Shown in pieces: positions 1-4,941 of a DNA stretch of 7,925 bases. The translations under genes were made by a program, and so were the position numbers. The notes beneath the pieces were generated by a model. It was not told the origin of the DNA. It ran no database searches and saw only the letters and a list, made by a program, of their open reading frames with translations. Numbering within the stretch: position 1 is the stretch's first letter; each line of letters opens with the position of its first letter. This DNA is from Bacteroidia bacterium (GTDB taxonomy: Bacteria > Bacteroidota > Bacteroidia > JABEUT01), in assembly GCA_013044305.1 (NCBI GenBank), contig JABEUT010000229.1, forward strand, positions 1 through 7,925, read 5' to 3'.

Positions 1-467
1 ATACTCTGTCCCGGTGAGCCCTGCGTGCCTATAATGGAGCTTAAATTAATGATACACCCTTTCTTATTCCTCAAAAAGCCCTTCAAGGCGAGTTGAGAAC
101 AGTAAATGGCGCCGAACGTATTCACCGCAAATGTTTCTTCAATCATTTCCGGTTTTACCATCTGCAGGGTTGAATCCACCATAATTCCGGCGTTGTTCAC
201 CAATATTTCGGGAAAAATACCAAGCTCATAGATGCCTGCAAAAACGCTTTTCAGGCTGTCGGGGTTGCCTGTATCGGCTTCCCTGTAAAGGCTGCCGGTT
301 CCATATTTTTGGTTAAGCCCGCTGCACAGTTCTTCCAAAAGGGCTTTATTTCTGGCAAGCAGGACAAGCCTGCATCCCTCCCCTGCAAATACCTCTGCAA
401 TGCTTTTCCCGATACCTTTCGAGGCGCCTGTTATGATTGCGGTTTTACCGGATAACAATCCCATCAT
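1..467 (-). CDS. FabG-like short-chain dehydrogenase/reductase, 3' end outside window
   Basis: Translating the minus strand from ATG 467 gives 155 codons that run off the left edge. The start is fixed because TGA lies directly upstream in frame (470-468); a second ATG at 464 is an alternative. The product is a classical SDR that reduces or oxidises carbonyl groups with NAD(P)H in the cytoplasm. Visible landmarks are the Rossmann cofactor motif TGASKGIG (residues 13-20), NNAG at 91-94, the N of FAVNTFGA (116), and INLSS (140-144) with the first catalytic serine. The expected YxxxK lies just beyond the window. The closest named family by motif layout is 3-oxoacyl-ACP reductase (FabG). The acyl carrier protein gene just upstream supports a substrate carried on ACP, but this is inferred from context. 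No Shine-Dalgarno sequence is visible. The start overlaps the stop of a 19-codon ORF by ATGA, so translation may be coupled. Confidence 0.9.
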   Translation of the reverse strand, partial: MMGLLSGKTAIITGASKGIGKSIAEVFAGEGCRLVLLARNKALLEELCSGLNQKYGTGSLYREADTGNPDSLKSVFAGIYELGIFPEILVNNAGIMVDSTLQMVKPEMIEETFAVNTFGAIYCSQLALKGFLRNKKGCIINLSSIIGTQGSPGQS

Positions 468-523
468 TCATGCAGTATTACGTCGCTTGCGTCTGCCAGC
501 CATGCGTTAAAAGCCGATTCCAT
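464..523 (-). CDS. Possible 19-codon ORF bridging the ACP and SDR genes
   Basis: On the minus strand ATG 523-521 opens a short frame reading MESAFNAWLADASDVILHE, with TGA at 466-464. Its first 17 bases lie inside the end of the acyl carrier protein gene in another frame. Its stop overlaps the reductase start in an ATGA arrangement (TGA 466-464, ATG 467-465), the usual geometry of translational coupling. The composition looks protein-like rather than random, but at this length that is weak evidence. It could be a coupling leader peptide, the remnant of a lost gene such as the N-terminus of an acyl-activating enzyme, or chance. I recognise no family. Confidence 0.25.
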   Translation of the reverse strand: MESAFNAWLADASDVILHE

Positions 524-746
524 ATTTCTTAAGTATCTCTTTGGCTTTGCCGACCGAACTCATGTCTATAACATCGTCGGTTGAAACGGATATGTTGAAC
601 TTCTCCTCAATATTGCTGATGAGCACCATGTGCGAAATAGAATCCCATTGCGGAATGCTCTGGTACTTCAGGTCATCTGTAACAGCCGATATGTTAATGT
701 TCAGCGCCTCGGCAAAGGCAGCGTAAAGTTTTTCAGATTCGTTCAT
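507..746 (-). CDS. Stand-alone acyl carrier protein
   Basis: This 79-residue protein has the size and helical pattern of an acyl carrier protein. The phosphopantetheine attachment site is the serine of WDSISHM (S36), in the conserved DSxxxM context. It is followed by an acidic recognition helix (SNIEEKFNISVSTDDVIDM) and a short last helix ending KKYGIGF. The holo form would carry an acyl or polyketide chain as a thioester in the cytoplasm. The WDS form and non-housekeeping sequence suggest a specialised carrier, as found in surface-polysaccharide, lipid or pigment clusters, rather than the main fatty-acid AcpP. It is followed 39 bases downstream by a FabG-like reductase, consistent with chain modification. 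It is transcribed divergently from the oxidase genes. What chain it carries cannot be told from this window. Confidence 0.92.
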   Translation of the reverse strand: MNESEKLYAAFAEALNINISAVTDDLKYQSIPQWDSISHMVLISNIEEKFNISVSTDDVIDMSSVGKAKEILKKYGIGF

Positions 747-771
747 ATTTTTGTTGCGGCTTTATTAAAGG

Positions 772-787
772 CAAAAATACAAATATA
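772..787 (-). promoter_or_regulatory. Possible -7 promoter elements for the ACP gene
   Basis: Reading the minus strand, two TAnnTTTG matches lie back to back: TATATTTG (787-780) and TATTTTTG (779-772). They sit 25-41 bases ahead of the ACP start at 746. This is the Bacteroidota -7 consensus. No good -33 TTTG is seen about 20 bases further upstream, so the call is tentative. Confidence 0.35.
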
Positions 788-960
788 CCCGTTTTGGGCA
801 GGGCGGAATATCATAAGCGAAAGCGTGGGCGGATTAGGCGACAGGAGCATGCCAGCCGGCAACCCTTATTGCGGCAAGGCGAAGGCAGGCACAAAAAAGG
901 CAATTATACCTTACTGATATACACAGAACTATGGTAATTCAGAATGATTTTTTTACTATA
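788..960. other. Divergent intergenic region without a gene
   Basis: No frame on either strand here looks like a protein. The only local structure I see is a small imperfect hairpin at 855-875 (GCC-G-GCAA / TTGC-GGC, one-base bulge). It has no T-run after it, so it is not a convincing terminator. The AT-rich stretch from about 940 on leads into the oxidase promoter. Confidence 0.5.
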
Positions 961-993
961 TTTGACTGATTATTGATTTTTAATTTATTTTTG
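961..993 (+). promoter_or_regulatory. Bacteroidota-type promoter for the cytochrome oxidase operon
   Basis: TTTG at 961-964 and TATTTTTG at 986-993 match the Bacteroidota -33/-7 consensus (TTTG, then TAnnTTTG) with a 21-base spacer. Transcription would start near 998, giving a leader of roughly 30 bases before ATG 1027. This also argues against the in-frame upstream TTG at 973, which would lie inside the promoter. The match is by eye; the start point is inferred. Confidence 0.6.
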
Positions 994-1026
994 CACCGTT
1001 TTAATTCCTTTCAATCAAAATATTTT

Positions 1027-1758
1027 ATGTCGAATCAAGCTGCAACTGTACAACTGCGTAAGGACTGGGATGGCGGAGTATCGCCGTTCGGAGTAAGCTA
1101 CGGAAAACTTTTCATGTGGTTTTTTCTCGTTTCGGATGCTCTTACCTTCTCAAGCCTGTTGTGCGCCTACGGATTTATGCGCCATAAATTTACCGGCGCC
1201 TGGGCTAAACCCAACGAGGTATTCAACGACTTCCCCTTTGTAAGCCGCGACCTGCCGCTCGCCTACGTCGGTTTTATGACCTTCGACCTTATTATGAGTT
1301 CGGTAACCATGGTGCTGGCCGTTGAGGCAGGGCACCGCAAAAGCCGGAAGGAAGTAATCATGTGGCTGGCCCTTACCGTTCTCGGAGGCCTGATATTTGT
1401 CGGTTCGCAATGCTGGGAATGGTATCACTTCATTACGGGTTCGGCCGAACACCAGCGTGCGGTAGATTTCTGGATGAACGGAAAACACATAGTTAACCAG
1501 CACTTTGAAGGAGCCAATCTGGTTGTTAATGCCTATACGGCGCTTCCTACTTTCGGCGATTTCTTTTTCTGCATCACAGGGTTCCACGGTTTTCACGTTT
1601 TCAGCGGAGTGGTTATCAACATCATTATTCTGATTATGGTGGCAAAAGGCATGATGGATAAGCGGGGGCATTATGAAATGGTTGAAAAGGCCGGACTCTA
1701 CTGGCACTTTGTGGATCTGGTATGGGTTTTTGTATTTACTTTCTTTTATTTGCTCTGA
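1027..1758 (+). CDS. Cytochrome c oxidase subunit III
   Basis: This 243-residue integral membrane protein is subunit III of a haem-copper terminal oxidase (CoxC/CtaE family). The subunit carries no haem or copper but stabilises the catalytic core. Five membrane segments are seen at about 27-50, 77-99, 110-133, 176-207 and 222-243. Family signatures include the glutamate in SQCWEWYHFI (E131), GFHGFHVFSG (185-194) and the C-terminal YWHFVDLVWVFVF (225-237), which is strongly diagnostic. Five segments rather than seven match the shorter bacterial form. I chose ATG 1027 because the first 18 codons of the longer TTG-started frame (from 973) overlap the likely promoter. It heads a five-gene co-directional block, with subunit IV starting 37 bases downstream. 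Subunits I and II are not next to it. Confidence 0.95.
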   Translation: MSNQAATVQLRKDWDGGVSPFGVSYGKLFMWFFLVSDALTFSSLLCAYGFMRHKFTGAWAKPNEVFNDFPFVSRDLPLAYVGFMTFDLIMSSVTMVLAVEAGHRKSRKEVIMWLALTVLGGLIFVGSQCWEWYHFITGSAEHQRAVDFWMNGKHIVNQHFEGANLVVNAYTALPTFGDFFFCITGFHGFHVFSGVVINIIILIMVAKGMMDKRGHYEMVEKAGLYWHFVDLVWVFVFTFFYLL

Positions 1759-1795
1759 TTAATCTGAATGTAAACCGTTAAATAAATTATTTATT

Positions 1796-2200
1796 ATGAG
1801 CACCTTTTTTGAAGAATATCCCGATTATCCGAACTATGAGGCGGCGGCAAATCATGACGAAGCGCACGGCAAGCAGATAAGAAAAAAACTATGGATGGTA
1901 TTCTGGGTAATGCTTATTGTTACCCTCATAGAGCTTTTCATTGGAGCCTTTTTCAGCGAACAGCTCGGCGAACTGAACAAGGAATATACATTTATCTTCT
2001 TTACCCTTGTAAAAGCATTCTTCATCGTATTCGTCTTTATGCACCTCGGCGACGAAAAGAAAGCCCTGAAATATGTAATAATCGCTCCATATACATTATT
2101 CATATTTTACCTTGCATTTATGGCAATAACCGAAGGGGTTTATTCCAATTTCCTTACCGGCGTGGGCGACGCCCTTTCCGCTGCCGCTTTATCGCACTAA
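1796..2200 (+). CDS. Cytochrome c oxidase subunit IV, bacterial type
   Basis: This is a 134-residue membrane protein with a soluble acidic N-terminus (1-28) and three membrane segments (about 32-53, 65-84 and 91-112). The stretch TLVKAFFIVFVFMHLGDEKK (70-89) matches the hallmark K-A-x(n)-FMHL region of the prokaryotic COX4 family (Pfam COX4_pro), small accessory subunits of aa3/bo3-type oxidases. The family is thought to support assembly or stability of the oxidase and is not catalytic. Position right after subunit III is typical. The N-terminus is rich in Y, P, E, A and H; I see no metal motif there that I would trust. Confidence 0.9.
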   Translation: MSTFFEEYPDYPNYEAAANHDEAHGKQIRKKLWMVFWVMLIVTLIELFIGAFFSEQLGELNKEYTFIFFTLVKAFFIVFVFMHLGDEKKALKYVIIAPYTLFIFYLAFMAITEGVYSNFLTGVGDALSAAALSH

Positions 2201-2206
2201 AAGCAG

Positions 2207-2214
2207 TATCTTTG
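2207..2214 (+). promoter_or_regulatory. Possible internal promoter -7 element before the SCO-like gene
   Basis: TATCTTTG fits TAnnTTTG exactly and sits just after the subunit IV stop. If used, the transcript would start near 2219 and include the hairpin region at 2229-2278 as a leader of about 66 bases. A -33 TTTG at the right distance (about 2182-2186) is lacking, so this is tentative. Confidence 0.35.
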
Positions 2215-2228
2215 CAAGCCGATTGCTG

Positions 2229-2278
2229 AACCGGAATTACTTTCCGGTTGAGTTATTGGGTCTCCTGTCCGAACCGGT
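2229..2278 (+). promoter_or_regulatory. Inverted repeats with two alternative hairpins ahead of the SCO-like gene
   Basis: AACCGGAA (2229-2236) and TTCCGGTT (2242-2249) form a perfect 8-base-pair stem with a 5-base loop. A third copy of the left arm core, AACCGG at 2272-2277, can instead pair with CCGGTT (2244-2249), forming a hairpin that ends 7 bases before the GTG start at 2285. The two structures exclude each other, as in attenuators. There is no T-run after the first stem, so a simple terminator is unlikely. A regulatory role is inference. Confidence 0.45.
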
Positions 2279-2284
2279 ATAGAT

Positions 2285-2959
2285 GTGAAGAAGTTTTTAA
2301 TCTTGCTGACCATTCTTATTTTTCCTTCGGCATTGTATGTATTCCTTACTGCCGGCAAGGAAAGGTCGTTTGTGCGGCTCCCCTATTTCGGAACCAAAAA
2401 AATAATCCGCATTGCCGGCAACGGCAAGCTGCAAACCGATACGGCATTCTATACCATACCCCCCTTCAACCTTTTTAACAGCGGGGGCGGTAAAGTAACT
2501 AATGAAACGCTAAAAGGCAGGATATGGGTGGCGTCTTTTATCAGGCAAGCTGATACCCGAACAGCACCTTCCATCTCCACGCTGATGGACAGGGTGGAAG
2601 AGCGCACCAACCTCGACACTACAATTCGTCTTGTAACCTTTCTGCTCGATTCGGCCGGCGCAGGCAATCCGCAGGCATACGCTAAAATGGTGCACGCAGG
2701 GAGCAGGCAAATTTTTTTAACCGGACCCGGCACATCGGTCGCCGCAATGGCAGCCTCATCGTTTTACCAGCCACTCGACTCAAGCGGGGCAAAAGGGTTC
2801 AATAATTTTTTCCTTATAGATAAGGAGGGGTGCATAAGAGGTATTTACAACGCATTGAGTATAAAGGAAACCGACAGGCTAGTTGATGAAATAAGCATGC
2901 TGGAAGCTGCCTATTACATACAGAATGAAAAGAAGAATAAAAACAAAGAAGCAGATTAA
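2285..2959 (+). CDS. SCO1/SenC-family protein lacking the copper ligands
   Basis: This 224-residue protein has an N-terminal membrane anchor or signal (KKFLILLTILIFPSALYVFL, 2-21) followed by a periplasmic thioredoxin-like domain. Its layout is that of SCO proteins, which deliver copper to the CuA site of oxidase subunit II: IPPFNLFNSGGGKVTNETLKG (58-78), WVASF (81-85), FLTG (144-147) and FFLIDKEGCIRGIYNA (175-190). The odd point is that the expected CxxxC after VASF is replaced by ADTRTAP (89-95), and the histidine before FFLID is asparagine (N173/N174). The only cysteine is C183. Classical copper binding and thiol chemistry should be lost, although the fold and reading frame are intact. Start: GTG 2285, the only reasonable start, since TGA lies in frame at 2249-2251 and the first ATG is around residue 101. 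The next gene begins 2 bases after the stop. Family placement rests on motif alignment by eye. Confidence 0.82.
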   Translation: MKKFLILLTILIFPSALYVFLTAGKERSFVRLPYFGTKKIIRIAGNGKLQTDTAFYTIPPFNLFNSGGGKVTNETLKGRIWVASFIRQADTRTAPSISTLMDRVEERTNLDTTIRLVTFLLDSAGAGNPQAYAKMVHAGSRQIFLTGPGTSVAAMAASSFYQPLDSSGAKGFNNFFLIDKEGCIRGIYNALSIKETDRLVDEISMLEAAYYIQNEKKNKNKEAD

Positions 2960-2961
2960 CC

Positions 2962-3519
2962 ATGGAAGACAGAACAGAGAATTCCAGCAGTAAATTCCCG
3001 AAGCAGGCAGGGTGGCTTATCGGCGGCATAACCATAGCCGTTCCCCTGGCGGTATTGCTCCTATACCTGCTTCCAAAATCGGGTAATGTGCCCGGTATCA
3101 TCAGGCACTGCCCTATGCTAAATGCCATACTGAACGGAAGCTGTACGGTTCTGCTCACTTTTTCCTTCATTGCTATAAAAAATAAAAAAGTAAAGCTGCA
3201 CCGTAACCTTAACATTGCCGCATTCATCCTGTCAGCCCTCTTCCTGGTAAGTTATGTTGCCTACCATTTTTTCGGAAAGGAAACATTGTTCCCTAAGGAA
3301 AATCCTCTGCGCCCCCTGTATTTATTTATTCTTGCTTCGCATATTACCTTATCCGCAGTAGTTTTGCCTTTGGTACTGCTCTCATTCTATTATGGCCTTA
3401 CCGGCAATATTGCGCGGCACCGTATAATTGCACGCCGCACACTTCCCATCTGGCTCTACGTAACTGTAACAGGAGTAGTGGTGTATTTGATGATATCGCC
3501 CTTTTATACTTTTCAATAG
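2962..3519 (+). CDS. DUF420 (YozB/CtaM-type) membrane protein for oxidase maturation
   Basis: This 185-residue protein has five predicted membrane segments (about 18-37, 52-72, 83-103, 118-144 and 160-180). It matches the DUF420 family by its ordered conserved residues: LNAILNGS (53-60), LHRN (79-82), SYVAYHFFG (97-105), YLFILASHITLS (120-131), RHRIIARRTLPIWLYVTVTG (152-171) and VVYLM (173-177). The repeated membrane-edge histidines (H80, H102, H127, H153) are typical of the family. YozB/CtaM of Firmicutes belongs to this family and is needed for aa3-type oxidase function, so a role in oxidase assembly is likely, though its chemistry is not known. The start follows the SCO-like stop by only 2 bases, indicating co-translation. 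Confidence 0.9.
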   Translation: MEDRTENSSSKFPKQAGWLIGGITIAVPLAVLLLYLLPKSGNVPGIIRHCPMLNAILNGSCTVLLTFSFIAIKNKKVKLHRNLNIAAFILSALFLVSYVAYHFFGKETLFPKENPLRPLYLFILASHITLSAVVLPLVLLSFYYGLTGNIARHRIIARRTLPIWLYVTVTGVVVYLMISPFYTFQ

Positions 3520-3537
3520 TTTTTGTAAATTTGCAGT

Positions 3538-3798
3538 ATGACAAAGCTGAAGAATACAATATGCCTGGTTATTATCGTCCTGCTGCCCCTGTGGTCGGCC
3601 GCGCAATGCAGCGTTTGCAGCGCAGTAGTGTCGAGCAGCGCGCAAAACGGAGGCGGCGTGAGCAAGGGCATCAACCACGCCATCCTGTATCTTATGTCTT
3701 TCCCATATATCATACTTGCGGCTTTTCTGGCCTACCGTTACCGCGATTATATTGCATTTCAGTTCCGCACTCTGATTCAGAGGTGGCGAATGTTATAA
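3538..3798 (+). CDS. Small exported membrane protein with CxxC, oxidase-operon partner
   Basis: This 86-residue protein has a signal peptide (1-22) whose likely cleavage after SAA leaves a mature N-terminus QCSVCS. That places a CxxC pair (C24, C27) outside the membrane. A polar serine/glycine linker (28-44) leads to one membrane segment (about 48-66, with LYLMSFPYIILAAFLAY) and a basic cytoplasmic tail (67-86). The residue before C24 is Q, so it does not fit a lipobox. Similar short proteins, with AQCxxC followed by GINxxILYLMxxPY, are commonly seen after DUF420 genes in Bacteroidota; this is from memory of the family style, and no function is established. The place in the operon, 18 bases after the DUF420 gene, suggests copper handling or thiol redox work during oxidase assembly. 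That is inference. Confidence 0.75.
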   Translation: MTKLKNTICLVIIVLLPLWSAAQCSVCSAVVSSSAQNGGGVSKGINHAILYLMSFPYIILAAFLAYRYRDYIAFQFRTLIQRWRML

Positions 3799-3941
3799 AG
3801 ATATAGCCGCACCCTGCCAGCCGCAATCCATAGGCGTTTGTTCATAAACCCCTTTCCTGAAGGCAAATTAGCCGCCAAAATTCATTTATTTTTACCAGGT
3901 CAAAAAAACTTATTTAATGCAATTATTTATAATATAAACAG

Positions 3942-4916
3942 ATGTCGCGCATACTAACAGGCATACAAAGTACAGGCGTACCGCATCTTGGCAACATTCT
4001 TGGCGCCGTAAAGCCGGCAATAGAGATGTGCCGGAACCCGGCCCATGAAGCCTTTTTGTTTATTGCCGACCTGCATTCGCTGACAACAGTGCGCAATGCC
4101 GGAGTACTGCGCGAAAACACTTACAGTGTTGCCGCCGCCTGGCTCGCCTTCGGTCTTGACACCCGCAAAACAACTTTTTACAGGCAAAGCGATGTGCCTG
4201 AAGTATGCGAACTCACATGGATGTTGAGCTGCCTCACTCCTTATCCCATGCTCGCAAATGCCCATTCGTTCAAGGACAAATCGGGCAGGCTGGCGGAAGT
4301 CAATGCCGGGCTTTTCATCTACCCGGTTCTTATGGCCGCCGATATTATTTTATACGATGCCGACTTTGTACCGGTTGGCAAAGACCAGCAGCAACACCTT
4401 GAAATAACACGCGATATTGCCATGTCGTTCAACCGAGCCTATGGCGACACCTTTGTTGTTCCGCAGGCTACAATCAGCGAGCAGGTTATGCTTGTGCCGG
4501 GAACCGACGGTCAAAAGATGAGCAAATCGTATAATAACACCATCAACATCTTTCTGCCCGATAAGGAGTTACTGAAAGTCGTTAAAAAAATTGTTACCGA
4601 CGCTACCCCTGTGGAACAGCCCAAGGACCCCGAAAAGTGTACTGTTTTCAAGCTGTTCAGCCTTATTGCAGGGAAAACGGATATTGAAGAAATGCGCCAA
4701 AACTACATTCGAGGCGGCTATGGTTACGGACAGGCAAAGGAGGCGCTCTACGAAGCAATTATCGAAAAATTTAAAAAGGAAAGGGAGTTATATAATTATT
4801 TTATGAGGGATAAAAACGAACTGGATAAAAAACTTAAAGAAGGAGCCGAAAAGGCAAAAGCGGTGGCAACAGCCAAGCTGAAGCTTATGAGGGAAAAACT
4901 GGGCTATAAGAGTTAG
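3942..4916 (+). CDS. trpS: Tryptophanyl-tRNA synthetase
   Basis: This 324-residue class I aminoacyl-tRNA synthetase charges tRNA-Trp with tryptophan in the cytoplasm. The start TGIQSTGVPHLGN (6-18) carries the HIGH-like signature PHLGN. LFIADLHSLTT (39-49), GKDQQQHLEITRDIA (about 146-160) and the intact KMSKS loop (K192-S196, followed by YNNTI) are all present. The length is normal for bacterial TrpRS. The C-terminus is a lysine-rich helical region that forms the anticodon-binding part in this family. The 143-base gap before it holds no gene; an imperfect -7 match (TATTTTTA, 3887-3894) lacks a partner -33. metH follows after 25 bases on the same strand, so the two may share a transcript, although the pathways are unrelated. 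Confidence 0.97.
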   Translation: MSRILTGIQSTGVPHLGNILGAVKPAIEMCRNPAHEAFLFIADLHSLTTVRNAGVLRENTYSVAAAWLAFGLDTRKTTFYRQSDVPEVCELTWMLSCLTPYPMLANAHSFKDKSGRLAEVNAGLFIYPVLMAADIILYDADFVPVGKDQQQHLEITRDIAMSFNRAYGDTFVVPQATISEQVMLVPGTDGQKMSKSYNNTINIFLPDKELLKVVKKIVTDATPVEQPKDPEKCTVFKLFSLIAGKTDIEEMRQNYIRGGYGYGQAKEALYEAIIEKFKKERELYNYFMRDKNELDKKLKEGAEKAKAVATAKLKLMREKLGYKS

Positions 4917-4941
4917 TATTCAATACAAGATTATTACAGCA

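Noticed and set aside
855..875. Hairpin in the divergent intergenic region
   Set aside because: Seven pairs with a bulge and no T-tract; both flanking genes point away from it, so a terminator is not expected here.
973..1026. Upstream TTG start extending subunit III by 18 residues
   Set aside because: The extension overlaps the -7 element at 986-993 and reads as low-complexity F/N/H sequence unlike the subunit III family; ATG 1027 is preferred.
1150..1707. Long minus-strand open frame (185 codons) opposite subunit III
   Set aside because: It is antisense to a clearly recognised gene, has a His/Asn/Pro-rich composition and no recognisable motif; it is a shadow of the codon bias on the other strand.
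3526..3533. TAAATTTG, a -7-like match just before the small CxxC gene
   Set aside because: There is no -33 TTTG at the right distance, and transcription would start at the ATG itself. With an 18-base gap from the upstream gene, read-through is simpler.
3799..3941. Possible terminator or promoter between the oxidase block and trpS
   Set aside because: Only very short stems (GTTT/AAAC around 3836-3849, CCTT/AAGG around 3852-3864) without a T-run, and one imperfect -7 match without a partner. Nothing here supports a firm call.
4917..4941. Cobalamin or SAM riboswitch before metH
   Set aside because: The gap is 25 bases, far too short for either aptamer, and the end of trpS upstream is coding.
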